Source: Martensiomyces pterosporus | Taxonomy: Eukaryota; Kickxellomycota; Kickxellomycetes; Kickxellales; Kickxellaceae | DNA: 58,180 nt | Assembly: GCA_025201845.1 (NCBI GenBank) | Contig: MU604035.1 | Span: forward strand, 1 to 58,180 | Direction of reading: 5' to 3' | In this document: positions 21,701 to 32,463 of the stretch, piece by piece | How the letters are laid out: every line of letters begins with the position of its first letter | Position numbering within the stretch: the first letter of the stretch is position 1 | Position numbers and translations under genes: made by a program | The notes under the pieces: model-generated | Databases searched by the model: none | Told to the model about the DNA's origin: nothing | What the model saw: the letters and a program-made list of their open reading frames with translations, nothing else

Positions 21701-23014
21701 TCGGCCACACGCAGGCTTATCTGTGGCGAGTGCCGCGATTACTGGCTCCACTACGCAACAATGCCCGACCAAGAGGCAATCAACGCACGCAAGCACAGCA
21801 CCGCACATCCGTCATCTAGCAGCAACGGTGTCAGCGGTGGTGGCGTGCGCCACCAGCAGAGCAAGGGCGACGAGAGCCGCCGCAGTAGCTCACGGGCTAG
21901 ACACACGCCCACGCTGCAGCGGCCAAAGGTATCCGAGCTGTGGGCACACTCGCCCTGCAACGTGTGCAAGTTGGCGACCAACACCGCCGAGCAGCACTCC
22001 TTAATGTGCCACGACTGCGGCGTGTGCGTTCATGTTGGGTGTGCTGGGTACCCGGAGAGTGCCAAAATCGACAACAAGAGGTGGAGGTGTGGTGTGTGCG
22101 CAAACATCAACAACCCGACGATCTCTATAAACTACACATGCATCTTGTGCCGCAAGGACGCACCGCCGTCGGATCGCCCGCGCCAGCTGATGTGGCGAAC
22201 CAGCGGCAACAACTGGGTCCACGCGCTGTGTGCGTTGTCGGTCCACGAAACCAGCTTGCTGTTTGTCAACAACAACGTCGTGGTCAATGGCATCCCAACG
22301 ATCCCCGAGGAGGCCTGGCTCCGCAGATGCTCGACATGTACGGGCTCGGATGGAGCAGTCCTGCAGTGTGCGGTCGAAGGATGCATAGAGGGTGCGCATA
22401 CGCCTTGTGCGCACATTGCCGATTCCGAAAGCGATTCAACTGCTGCACGCGCGGTACTTGTGTCCCGTCCACGCGACGACAGCATCAGCGTGCCTGACAT
22501 CCTGCAGGACATCTCCGCGTTCGTCGCCAATGGCGGCAAGTTGGACATTGTGATGAAGTGCGCCAAGCACATGGACATGGACATCGAGCAGGACATTGAT
22601 CTCGGCGCTGTGAACCACCTGGGCTGGTCGGCCATGTCGGCAGTCGTTGCGACTAAAATGATATCCACCCCGCATGCACGTGGAGCCATGCTGCATGCGT
22701 CGCTTATCAAATCGCAGAGCAGCCGGTTGCCGGCCATATCCACCTCATCCTCGTCGTCATCGAGGTCGGAGGGCAAGGCCGCGAGAGACGACTTGCAGTC
22801 GAGGATGGTCCCCTGGCGTAGTCCGCAAGACGACCCAGTGTGTGTACGCTGTGCGGCTGATTTCTCGCCCATTTGGTGGCCGATGTCGCCATCGCCTGGT
22901 GGCAGCTCATCGGCAGCTAGCCTAAAGTCCAGCGATGTCCATGTGCTGTGCCAGAGATGCTACACGGCTGGGGCAACTGGTGGTGGCCAGCCTAGCAACG
23001 TCGCCTCGACATAA
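18796..23014 (+). CDS. SNT2: Snt2-type BAH/PHD/SANT chromatin protein
   Basis: Two exons, 18796-18892 and 19545-23014, give about 1,188 residues. The junction (donor GTAAGC, acceptor GATAG) is phase 1 and joins VIAVD to DYVYLLPEYPEEPYYIGRV, which restores an N-terminal BAH domain. Order of domains: BAH (about 25-190); PHD finger with Cys/His ligands (about 218-265, CIVCAKWCSINESLKCSICE); low-complexity Ala/Ser linker; ELM2-like helix (about 565-590); SANT (about 607-660, FDECMREYGSNLQSIHNAMP); GATA-like zinc site (about 720-775); second PHD (about 834-885); extended PHD (about 895-995). This matches S. pombe Snt2 (Lid2 demethylase complex) and yeast Snt2 (Rpd3L-related, histone-linked ubiquitin ligase). 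The nuclear chromatin role is inferred from these. Its 3' end is 145 bp from that of URI1. The 652-bp intron is the longest in the window and could hide a further small exon. Confidence 0.88.
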
Positions 23015-23159
23015 TGCATTTGAGCTGGAAGTAGACCAAAAATATCATTTTCACCATCTCCTTCTAACGCACATAATGCTGCTTAATACCAATGCTCAGG
23101 GATATCTTGAAATCGAACCTCGCTCTGTTGGGTGCTCATATAGAACCATGTATTTTTTT

Positions 23160-24956
23160 TTACTTTTCAAGTCCCAGGCGCCTAGCCTTGAAGCGAGACA
23201 TCTTTGGCTGTGCGTTTGACGCATCCTGCTGCTGGGTCTCCGCAGAGGCAGCAACAGGAGGCCTTCTTTCCTGGTGAATAACCTCTGGCGGCCGGCCGTT
23301 CTGCGCATTCGAGTGGAGGGGCGACGGGTCTGCAGGCAGCTCGATTCTCTCATACCCATCATCTGCCTCCTTGGGCGCCTTACTATCGACCAGTTTCACG
23401 CCGGACATGTCCTCCAATACACGCTCAGCGACCTTTGCAGCATCATCAAGTTTTCCCGCAGACATCTTTGCAAAGCGCATGCGGTTGTACGCCTGCGCAA
23501 TCTCTCTTGAATGCAGCTCCTCATCGACGGTGTCCTGGGTGACTTGGCTCACCGCGCCGCGCTCAACGATGGCCTGCTTCATCGGCCGGTGCACTGCTGT
23601 TTCCTTGACCGCCTTTTTGACAGGCGGAGTGGAGGCGGGTGCTTGTTTTGGCGCAGAGGACTTGGATCTTACGCCAGCCATCGCCGTGTTGGGCTCGAAT
23701 TTGAGGCTCTTCTTTGGGATAGAAGCGGCACTTTCGTTCCTGCCCTCCTTTTCATCCAGCACAACAATCCTTGGTGGTTTGGCAGCCTGCCGCCCGCTGG
23801 ACATATTGATGGTACTAAGCAAATTGGCAACTTGGTCCACCTCGTCGTTCTCATCGCCGTCCAGGAGCTCCTGGCTATGTGGGACATGAACGCTAACGTC
23901 TCTATCGAAGCTGACAGACTTCCTCGAGCCCCTTTGAGCCTTCTGTGCCTTGAAATACGACACTGGGGACGACTCCTTCAGAATGCTCTTGTGAGGCACG
24001 GGCGATTGGCTCGAGCCACTCGATGACCCGCCAAACTTTTCGACAACGTTCATTCTGAATCCCGCATGTCCGCCATCGTCGCTGTCATCGTTGCCATGAT
24101 GAGCCATGGACTCGCGGACTGGCATGTCATTAAAGTCGTCATCGTCATCATCTCTAGCGGCATTGGCGCGGTCCTCATCGGAGAACGCATCGCCTTCCTC
24201 CTCTTCCTCGTCACTGCCCCGGCCACCGTCGTTCTCCTCCTCCACTTCGTCTTCGTCTTCTTCATCTTCTTCCGAGTCAAATTGGTCGATCAGCGCTAAC
24301 AGGTCCTGCTCCTCCTTTCCCAGCCTGCTTCCCTGGCTGTTTCCCTGGCTGCTCTTGCTGCCACCCGCATCGGTGCTGATAGCACGTTCTCTAACAGCCT
24401 TCAGTGCAGCGCCGTGTCTCTCCAACTCTGCCTCATCATCACTCGCTCCACCTGCAGCCAGGTGCTCCTCCGTCACCTCCTCCTTAATATCCACAATCCG
24501 CTCTCCCTCCTCATTATACATAGCCTGTTCCAGCTCACCCACCGCCGACAGAGCACTTGGCAGGATATCCTTGCGCTTAACAACTTCACTCAGCTCCTTC
24601 CTGAGTTGCTCAATCTTCTCCGTGACAAACTCCTCTCTCCTCTGCGCAATATCGGCAGCTTGCGAGGCCGACCGCTCAACAAACCAGTTATCGCCCAAAA
24701 GAACGAGAATTTCATTGGTGTGGACGAGCTTGCCTGGGAAGAAGGCCAGCGGGCCGACGGGCACCATGGCGTCGTATTCGATTTCGCTGGGCAGGTCGCG
24801 CAGCGTGGTTTGCAGGTCGTGGTACTCTTGCTTGAATTCGGTGTACTGGGAGAGGGCTTTTTGGCGAGTGTTCAAGTCCTGCTGCAGGTACTTTGAGTAG
24901 GTGGCAGCTGCCTGCTGCTGCTGCTGGCTGGCGGGGATTTGCTTTGCTTTGCTCAT
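23160..24956 (-). CDS. URI1: Unconventional prefoldin URI1 / Bud27
   Basis: This is a 598-residue protein. Residues about 10-150 form an alpha-type prefoldin fold: two coiled-coil helices around EIEYDAMVPVGPLAFFPGKL and LVLLGDNWFVERSASQAADI, the latter typical of URI. The central region is long, disordered and strongly acidic (about 220-300), followed by basic, Ser/Lys-rich sequence with HKSILK and KSVSFDRDV segments. The C-terminus MSRFKARRLGLEK matches the conserved URI box. URI/Bud27 works with the R2TP/prefoldin-like complex in cytoplasmic assembly of RNA polymerases through RPB5, and in TOR-linked signalling. It is single exon with ATG at 24956. It is divergent from RAD57, with 282 bp between the start codons. 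Confidence 0.88.
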   Translation of the reverse strand: MSKAKQIPASQQQQQAAATYSKYLQQDLNTRQKALSQYTEFKQEYHDLQTTLRDLPSEIEYDAMVPVGPLAFFPGKLVHTNEILVLLGDNWFVERSASQAADIAQRREEFVTEKIEQLRKELSEVVKRKDILPSALSAVGELEQAMYNEEGERIVDIKEEVTEEHLAAGGASDDEAELERHGAALKAVRERAISTDAGGSKSSQGNSQGSRLGKEEQDLLALIDQFDSEEDEEDEDEVEEENDGGRGSDEEEEEGDAFSDEDRANAARDDDDDDFNDMPVRESMAHHGNDDSDDGGHAGFRMNVVEKFGGSSSGSSQSPVPHKSILKESSPVSYFKAQKAQRGSRKSVSFDRDVSVHVPHSQELLDGDENDEVDQVANLLSTINMSSGRQAAKPPRIVVLDEKEGRNESAASIPKKSLKFEPNTAMAGVRSKSSAPKQAPASTPPVKKAVKETAVHRPMKQAIVERGAVSQVTQDTVDEELHSREIAQAYNRMRFAKMSAGKLDDAAKVAERVLEDMSGVKLVDSKAPKEADDGYERIELPADPSPLHSNAQNGRPPEVIHQERRPPVAASAETQQQDASNAQPKMSRFKARRLGLEK

Positions 24957-25238
24957 TCTGGCAATTAATATGCAAGAGCAGACAAGAGCGGAAAAACTGA
25001 GACTAATCAGCTGGAAACGGTGAAGCGAAAGTAAGAAATAAAATTTCTATTTTTTTTTGGAGAGAAAAGCTGGGATGACGACTGCAGCCCAAACTGTTGC
25101 TTTTTGATCGAGTCGCATGCTCGATTAAGGCCTGCTGCTCAGCTGCTGCGCACAAGCCCGCCTTTCTCCCCCCCCCTTTACTTTGCCTTCCTATTTTGTG
25201 TACTCTTGCTCCATTCGCTTTTGCATTTGCACCTCAGA

Positions 25239-26536
25239 ATGCGTAGTCCAGAAGATGAGGCGCTGCTCTCCAAATGCCTGACCAAAAGTAAGAAGAGCAC
25301 ATTTCTGCCCTCGTCCCCTTTCGATGCAGCCACGGGCAAGCCATCTGTAGCTAAGCTCCCAAGAAAGCGGTGTTTCGCATATGTGTAGTCGGGTGCGAGG
25401 AACTCAGCCAATGCCTTCTTGTCCCGTACTCCGAGTTCCTCCGCCTCACAGGCCTGAATGAGGACCAAGGATCGCACGCATGGAGTCTGATAAGCCAGCA
25501 CGCATATCCGTGGCAGCAGAATCGGCGCCTGGCCACAGACCTCCAGGCTGACGACGCATGGATATTCACTGGCGACCGCCAGATCGACCGCTGCCTAGGC
25601 GGCGGTGTCCGGCTGGGAAGCATCGTCGAGGTGGTGGGCGAGAGCGCAGCGGGCAAGACACAGCTCTGCCTGCAGCTATCAATCGCCGCCCAGCTGCCAG
25701 AATCCGTGGGCGGGCTGAACGGCGACGTCATCTATATATCAACAGAAGGCGCATTTCCTGTCAGCCGGTTGGATTCTATGATCCACGCGTTTACAAGGCG
25801 CGTATGTGGAAGCAGGCGGGTGGGTGTTGATGAGTTTATGCGCAGAATTCAGGTTGCCGAGTTTGAGGACATGGAGACCATGTTCCACGCCCTGGACTAT
25901 AAGGTTCCGGGATTGCTGGAGAGGGGCGGAGTGAGGCTGGTGGTGGTCGACTCGATTGCAGCCCACCTGAGGTATAATACGGCGGACGAGGCACAAGGGG
26001 ACATGAATAGTTTTTACAGGGAACGGTCGGATCACCTTGTCGCCATGGGCGCCAAGTTCAAGAAGTGGGCGCAGCAGTACAGGTGTGCGTTCATCTGTAC
26101 AAACCAGGTCAAGGATGTGTTTGAAGCAAATAATGGTGCACAGAATCACAGAACCCTGCTGCAGAGATCGCAGCTGAATCTGCGCGAGGGCAGTGGTAAC
26201 AGCAGCGGTGGCGATTCGGCGGAGGGACTGTCGTCGCTGGACACGGATGACGAGTTTGCCAGCATGGCGACGAGCAAGAAGGCGCCGGCATTGGGTGCCA
26301 CGTGGGCAAATATCATCGATACGCGAATCATGCTCTACCAGCGCCGTGGGTTTGGGCTTAGCGAGCTCAGGCGCACGGCAGATGGGCAAGGAGATGCTGC
26401 AGCGCAGCCTGATGCTGAGCTTCCAAAGAGCTTGCTGAGAACCAGGAGGTGGATGGAGAACGCATTTTCGCCGTGGGCGCCCAGATCGCAATGCGAGGTC
26501 GTGCTTGATGACAGCGGCTTTCATCACTCCGAGTGA
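25239..26536 (+). CDS. RAD57: RAD51 paralog, RAD57/XRCC3-like
   Basis: Exons 25239-25287 and 25389-26536 give 398 residues. The 101-bp intron has donor GTAAGA and acceptor TGTAG and is phase 1, joining LTK to IGCEELSQCLL. Walker A is GESAAGKT (about 100-107), followed by QLCLQLSIAAQLP and the paralog-typical VIYISTEGAFPVSRL. Walker B is RLVVVDSIAAH (Asp about 204). FICTNQVKDVFEANN and PALGATWANIIDTRIMLYQR are the usual later blocks. These fit XRCC3/Rad57, which with Rad55-type partners stabilises Rad51 filaments in homologous recombination in the nucleus. A Ser/Gly insertion at about 275-305 separates the last two blocks. An alternative, less specific call is simply RecA/RAD51 family. It shares a divergent promoter with URI1 and a 149-bp convergent gap with the RING gene. 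Confidence 0.87.
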
Positions 26537-26685
26537 GACTGCGCAGTCGCTCTAAGCTCTTTATCACTGGTCCTAATGGTGGCTGGTATGTGTAGCACCT
26601 TTCGTAATCAAAACTTTGTAACATATAGCAGGTGACTTTGTATCAGGTTGCATGTGTACGCCATGCTTTACCTCGATGTTGTATT

Positions 26686-28521
26686 TCAGAGCTTAGTCCA
26701 CTTGGAGATGTGGTTGCGGTCCCAAGGACATATGCAAGCTACGTCAGCGTCCTGTTCGCTAGTTTGCGACGACGAAGGCTGCATAGACTGCAGATGGGCA
26801 AAGCAGTCGCTGCAAAGTCTGTGTTTGCAGGGAAGAAGCGCAATTGTTTCGTTGTTGGCGTAGCACAATGTGCACATCCCAGGCAGAGTCTCTGTGCCAG
26901 GGTCTTCTTCAGCAACCGAGTGATATGCGGTGGAACTGGAAGCAGCACCAGCGGCACTGTCGCCGCTATCGTCACTCGCCTCGAGTGCTGCCCTTGCTTT
27001 TTCAGCCAGCTGCATGCTAAAGTCGCTGATCAGCAAAGCGGCGGAGTCTCTAAAGCTGCGTATAGCCAGTGCCCTTGAGATACTCAAGTCTTGGTGCTGC
27101 GTTGCTTCCTTTGCCTTTAGAAGCAGTGCATGAACCAGTGCCTCGGGAGCTGTCGTACCTGCCAGAGTCAATGGCAGGTCGTCGGCCTGCTGGTGGCTTT
27201 GGCCAGGAAGTTCCAGCAGGGCTCCTTCATCTCGTCTATGCTGGGGTTTCAAAGCCAGGGACAACTGCTTGGCCATGGTATCTACACACACGTCGATTTC
27301 GCCAACCGATTGCTGGCCATCTATCCGGAATGCGACACCCATGTCTTCATCCACTGTGAGCATGATGTACTCTTCGTCATCAACAGATTTCCTCCGCAGA
27401 CCAGTCACTTGCGTCCAGGGAAACACGAGCACTGTGTCGATTTCTGTGGTTCTAGCTGCTCCAGGAATCCCGCCAGCCGCGCTTTGAGCAACTGTCGCTA
27501 TGGGCCCCAGAAGATCGCCACGCCAAACAACGCCATTGTCTGCATGGAGCAGTTTTCCATAGCCAAACGTGTAGAACTGGCAAAGCAGAGTGACCGAATC
27601 CAGCGCTACGCTGGAAGCAGCATCAATTGCATCTAGTGTCAACGACCCAGCATTGGTTGGCAACGAAAACTGAAGTAGTCGCTCCCTAGTCTCGCGCAAA
27701 ATCTGCTGCTGCGTAAGCGCTTGTTCCTCGCCTAGCTTGCGTTTGGCTAGATCGATATCTGTGTCAGTCAACAGGGCCTCTTCTACGCTACCTAGAAGGC
27801 CATTGCCGTTGCTGCTGTCTGCCTCTGCAACCGCAAATGAATTGTGTACACCAAATCCGATAGCAGGCAACGGTGTCTTAAATGGCCGTTTGGAGGAACT
27901 TGCCGGCGAGGCAGCAGATAGCCGTCTGGTGGGCGTGTTGCGTGGGCTGTCTTCAACCTTATCCCAAAGGCCCCGTACGCTGGGCATGCGCGAATCCGGC
28001 GTAATGGCAAATATGTCCTTGTACGCTGGTCGAAGAGTGCGTGCGGGCGATGGTGTCCCCTTCCCTTTATCCATCCGTGGCTTGCCCTGAACCCGACCAT
28101 TCGGCGAACCTGCCAGAGGCAAAGCCACTGGCGGCCGGGTTTCCGGCGTCAAATTTTGTACTTGCAGTGGCGCCAAGGGGTTTGCGATCCGCGACTCTGG
28201 CGTTCTGGCAGGTATTCTACTGGGAGTTTCAGCTATCTTAATGCCCGAGCTGCGTCTTCGGCGTCGAGACGACAGCAGTGCTGCTATTTCGCTTGACGGC
28301 GGTGTGTTTGCAGATGCCTCAGTAGCACTGGCGCTGGATTCGGTTGCGCCTGTGCTTCTTCGCTTGTGAGGCTTTGCCGGGGTGTGTTGTGGTTCTGCTT
28401 TGCGTTTCTGGGCCTTGCTCTCCATAGGCACCGGCGTCAGTGCGCCCTTGAGTCCGAATTTGCGCCGAAGTGCACGGATATCGCTGAAGAAATCATCGCT
28501 GTCAGAGTCCGAAGGGTCCAT
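26686..28521 (-). CDS. RING-finger protein, otherwise uncharacterised
   Basis: This is a 611-residue protein starting at MDPSDSDSDDFFSDI (28521). Residues 1-300 are basic, Pro/Ser-rich and disordered, with many SP/TP dipeptides (possible CDK sites) and KRKxE/KPHKRR nuclear-localisation-like clusters. Residues about 310-450 form a more ordered, hydrophobic unit without a family I recognise. The C-terminal 60 residues are a RING-like zinc finger: CTLC, then CKHRLCSDC, then CIC. The last pair is spaced CxC rather than the usual CxxC. A nuclear E3 ubiquitin ligase is a plausible guess from the RING alone. A non-ATG frame extends upstream to 28629 and is not used. It is convergent with RAD57 and divergent from the acidic/LEA-like gene. 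Confidence 0.72.
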   Translation of the reverse strand: MDPSDSDSDDFFSDIRALRRKFGLKGALTPVPMESKAQKRKAEPQHTPAKPHKRRSTGATESSASATEASANTPPSSEIAALLSSRRRRRSSGIKIAETPSRIPARTPESRIANPLAPLQVQNLTPETRPPVALPLAGSPNGRVQGKPRMDKGKGTPSPARTLRPAYKDIFAITPDSRMPSVRGLWDKVEDSPRNTPTRRLSAASPASSSKRPFKTPLPAIGFGVHNSFAVAEADSSNGNGLLGSVEEALLTDTDIDLAKRKLGEEQALTQQQILRETRERLLQFSLPTNAGSLTLDAIDAASSVALDSVTLLCQFYTFGYGKLLHADNGVVWRGDLLGPIATVAQSAAGGIPGAARTTEIDTVLVFPWTQVTGLRRKSVDDEEYIMLTVDEDMGVAFRIDGQQSVGEIDVCVDTMAKQLSLALKPQHRRDEGALLELPGQSHQQADDLPLTLAGTTAPEALVHALLLKAKEATQHQDLSISRALAIRSFRDSAALLISDFSMQLAEKARAALEASDDSGDSAAGAASSSTAYHSVAEEDPGTETLPGMCTLCYANNETIALLPCKHRLCSDCFAHLQSMQPSSSQTSEQDADVACICPWDRNHISKWTKL

Positions 28522-28918
28522 GGCAAAGACAGGGTAAACAAACAAATAGTAGCGGCAGCAGGAGGCGATGGAAAAACAAAGCACATTTATTGTTGTTTGC
28601 GCTATCCAGGTGTGCTGGGCACATGCCATGACTCGATCGAGTCGCTATGACACAAAGTCTTGAGGAGTCGGCTCGGTTTTTTTTTTGGCCCACCGCCTGC
28701 AAGATAGGCAGCATCGATGCAAGTAAGCAGACATGCTCTTTTGCAGCGGGGGGTTTTTCTTCAGGGAAGCATAACCAGCGTCTATTGGCGCCCTGGCTTC
28801 ACTTTCCTTCTCTCATTGTCCTCAATCGCGGTGCGTTCTTCAATTTGTACACTTACAGCACGCTATTCAGTTGCGCCTGCCTTACAAAACAGCTATCTAT
28901 TTTTAAAGTAAAGAAGCC
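28522..28918. promoter_or_regulatory. Divergent promoter region (RING gene / acidic LEA-like gene)
   Basis: These 397 bp lie between two start codons on opposite strands, so they must hold both promoters. A short poly-T run lies near 28680. No firm TATA box was identified. Confidence 0.55.
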
Positions 28919-31713
28919 ATGGCGAGAAAGCGCGGAGGCAGCAAAAATAAGAAGAGCAAGAGCAAGAGCTCCCACTCCAGTTCGACTGCCAGCCCTGTTC
29001 CACCACCCACGATTGTGGAGGAAGCTACTCCCGCACCAGCTGAGGCTAAGGATGAGGTCGCTACTGTGACTGTGACAAACGATGCGCTGGAGGACACCAA
29101 AGAGCCAACTGATAATGGGGCTGCTGCTGCTGCTGCCGTAGTTGACGAAGGTAAATGGATCTCGATTCGCGTGTGAATGTGATAAGGCGGACACCTCTAC
29201 CTCTCATGTGAAAGCATCTTTATTTGGATTATCGCTCCCCACCCACCACACAGGATTCGGACATTCTCGCTATTGATATTGCCTCACTTGTCATCGTCAG
29301 AGTGACATTGTCATTGCCATGCATCGCCGCCACTCAGCCCAAAGCATATTTTCACATATGTAACTCCATGTCTTGGTGCATGTGTGTAGCGGTGGAGCAG
29401 TCGACTGTGCTCTCCAGTGTCGATGCCAACGAAGAAACTAAGGAAGCAAACGACGAATCAGACAGCGCTCAGGCAGGTAGCGAGGCCCCAGCAGAGATCC
29501 CGGCTGAGGAAGGAAAGTACAAGATTGATTTCTCTCCAGTGGATGAGGCAGTTGCTGCAGGATCGGAAGAAACAGAGGAAGAATTGGTCTCTTATATCAA
29601 GGGCGATGGTGTGGAGAACGACGATACTAGCGAAGTCGTCGACATATCTGATGCCACGCCTGAAGAACCAGCTGTTTTGCCTGCAGTGTCGGTTGAGGGC
29701 GATGAAGCCGTTGCTGCCACTGAAGAGCACGTATCTGCACAGGAAGAGGAGGGCTCGACGAACGACGAGCTTATTGTTGCAGATGAGGTGGGTGAACTAG
29801 CAGATGGTGCTGATTCATCGCCTGCTGGCCAGCCCGATGAAGTTGACGCGGATGTGGAGCTGCCAGTTTCAGGGCTTGACTCGAGCCCTGTTGCAGCCGA
29901 TGCCGAGGATCGTGAAGCTGAGATGGTTATTGACGACCAGGCTGATGGAGGGGTATCGACTGATAGTGCTGCCATTCAAGGCGAGGACGGCGAGAGTGCC
30001 ACTGCCCCCGCTGCCAATGACATGAGTGCTGAGAGCTCAGCGCTTCTGATGGAGCACGAGGATTCGGATAGCGAAGGCTCTACTGCTGCGGACCCGGCCG
30101 ATGTCACTAGGTCGGTGAACATGGAGGACTCCCAAGCAGAGCTTCTCTCCAGCAATCTCGACGACAGCATGTACAGATCATCGATCCACCGCAGCAGCAA
30201 CGAGGACGAGGTTCATGTACTTGAATCGGAGCATGAGCAGCAGCAGTTATTGACTAGCGTTAGTGAGCAGGACGAGGAATACCTGGCTCGTAACTCTGAC
30301 CAAGGGCTGGATGCCGGGGCTGAGGCCGAAGGAGCCAGGAAGTATGTGGTTACGCCGAGTGCATTCGCCCATGAGCCTGAGCCTGAGGTGGTTGCGCACA
30401 TTAGACCTGCTTCTGCTGTCGGACAGGAGGCGGTGGCCACTGCTGCAGAATCGGGTGCCGCTGGTGATGAGCAAGCTGAGGCTGGCGCTGTGGCGCATGA
30501 TTCATTGGATGGCGAGCTGGTTGAGAAACACGAGACCTCATCCGACGAGTACGAAGATGTCACTAGATCTGTGGCTGAGTCATTTGTGCATGTCGACGAC
30601 GTTGTGGCTGAGGAGAGCGACTTTGCTGCCGATCAGAGCGTTGGAGAAAATGATGGTGCGTTGGAGACAAGCGGAGTTGCTGAAGCCATTGGCGGTGAAG
30701 GTACGTATCCGCACATACAGCTTTGCTATTGAGTGCTTCGTTCCATATGCTTCTGCTCAGCGCGAGGGCACTGCCTTTATGCTGGCACATATAACCTGTT
30801 TTGCATAGCGCAAACCACGGGTTCCTGAATCCTTTATATGTACTATGCCAGTGCCCCCCAAGTGTTGCATGTTTGTTTGTCTTGCATTGGGTAACCGTGC
30901 GGGGGTCTAGATTGGAGCGACCCAGCTGGTCACCCGCCATTTTCCAAGGCCGATGCCACAGAATTTAGAGCTGGGGATATGGCGGCCCCTATATCCCCCC
31001 TTTCTTTCGGTGCCAATTCCTACGCTGCCCTCTCTTCTTCACAAGCTTCGCTGCTAGGATCGCACATCCAAACGCTGTCTTTTGGCCATCCTATCGCTTA
31101 TTTCTCTTTACAACTCTTTGTCGATTATACTCTGTGTACTCATTTAGCGATGACGGGTCATGGGGATGCCGAAAAGGCTGAGCGCGCAGTGGACGATGCT
31201 GTGAACAAGACCAAGGACGCTGCTAACAAAGCGGCTGACAAGGCAGAAGAGGCAATCAGCGATGCCAAGGACGCTGCCAGCGATGCGGCCAAGGAGGCTA
31301 AGAGCGCCGCCGATGATGCCGTCAGGGATATTGCGGACAAGGCAAGCGAAGTAAAAAGGAGAGCCAGTGATGCAGCTCACAACGCTGCATCCAAGGCCAA
31401 GGACCTCATTGACACCGCCAGCAAGAGCGTGAAGGAGGCAGCCTCGCATGCCAACGACAAGGCCCATGATGCAGTTAACAAGGCGAAGAAGGAGGTCGAC
31501 GACGCGGAGAAGGCTGTTAGGAAGCGCGCGAAGGAGACATCGCCTGGAACGCTCAAGGTGGTCGGCATTGTTGCTGCTGCCTTGGCTGCTGTCTCCGGGT
31601 ACTACTTCCGGTTGCCTGGAAGACAGAACCAGCAGATTGGATTTGCCGGCGGCGTGGCCTCGGCTATTCTTGGGCTCGGTGCACTGGCTACTGCCTTCCT
31701 CAGAAGAAACTAG
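28919..31713 (+). CDS. Acidic protein with LEA-like amphipathic repeats and C-terminal membrane hairpin
   Basis: Proposed exons 28919-29150, 29390-30700 and 31148-31713 (702 residues). Both introns (239 and 447 bp) are phase 1 with GT...AG borders and the same G|CG junction, making Ala each time. Exon 1 encodes a Lys/Ser-rich start (MARKRGGSKNKKSKSK) and an acidic linker. Exon 2 is 437 codons of highly acidic, Glu/Asp/Ala/Val-rich, apparently disordered sequence. Exon 3 encodes about 125 residues of Ala/Lys/Asp-rich 11-residue-type amphipathic repeats (such as DKAEEAISDAKDAASDAAKE), as in group 3 LEA proteins and lipid-droplet-binding proteins. It ends in two hydrophobic segments (VVGIVAAALAAVSGYYF and AGGVASAILGLGALATAFL). 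The family is not recognised; a membrane- or lipid-associated stress role is inference. The alternative is two genes, with the LEA part starting at Met 31150 behind its own CT-rich leader. Confidence 0.6.
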
Positions 31714-31870
31714 ATGGGCATTGAATCCCATGCTTTTCTCTTTTTCTTTTGCGAGTTTCCTATATCCCGCTTTATCATCATTACTACTCAAAAGATAAAC
31801 GTGTGGCTGCACACAGTTGCAGAGTATGGCTGCTACACAAAATCAGCTGTAAAATGTACTTTTCTTCTCC

Positions 31871-32463
31871 TTACTCCGTGTTTTCATCTGTGGTGTCGTT
31901 GGCGGGTTTGACATGCTTGACAATACGAGCGGGGTTTCCTGCAACAACAACGTTGTCAGGCACATCCTTGGTCACAACAGCACCCGCAGCAACAGTCACT
32001 CCATCACCAATAGTGACACCTGGAAGAATAACAGCACTGCCACCGATCCAGACATTGTTGCCAATCNNNNNNNNNNNNNNNNNNNNNNNNNNNNNNNNNN
32101 NNNNNNNNNNNNNNNNNNNNNNNNNNNNNNNNNNNNNNNNNNNNNNNNNNNNNNNNNNNNNNNNNNNNNNNNNNNNNNNNNNNNNNNNNNNNNNNNNNNN
32201 NNNNNNNNNNNNNNNNNNNNNNNNNNNNNNNNNNNNNNNNNNNNNNTTTCAATAATGGCGTTGTCGTCGCCCACAGATCCCAGGAGGTTGCGAATGGCCT
32301 TGGGGAACTCTTGGGTGTCGTCACGAGCTTCAGCAAGTGCCCTGATATTACGACGGCGTTCCATGCGCAGCTGTATGAGGTAGGGGTCACTGCCACGATA
32401 GAGCTCGCCAGCAAGCATCTTTCGATGCTCCTCGTAGTACGGGTCGTTGGCAGCACCAGTCAT
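31871..32463 (-). CDS. Maltose O-acetyltransferase family protein, copy A (interrupted by assembly gap)
   Basis: This minus-strand gene starts at 32463 ([20 protein letters not shown]) and stops at TAA 31871-31873. The N-terminal block matches the mac domain of maltose/galactoside O-acetyltransferases. The C-terminal block, with [20 protein letters not shown], is the left-handed beta-helix end. The middle is 180 N. Compared with copy B, the missing part should be 205 bases. With 205 the frame closes exactly, giving about 205 residues; with 180 it appears frame-shifted. The N-terminal 15 residues and the C-terminus (NDTTDENTE) differ from copy B, but about 100 bases next to the gap are identical. 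Trimeric acetyl-CoA-dependent enzymes of this family acetylate sugars. The break is an assembly gap, not a proven mutation. Confidence 0.82.
32067..32246. other. Assembly gap (180 N)
   Basis: A run of 180 N inside acetyltransferase copy A. Its flanks align to 33560 and 33766 of copy B (minus-to-plus), between which there are 205 bases. The gap probably arose because the two copies are nearly identical. Confidence 0.98.

Noticed and set aside
30979..31149. Separate start for the LEA-like gene upstream of 31150
   Set aside because: Perfect donor/acceptor and matching phase favour an exon of the upstream acidic gene. Kept only as an alternative.
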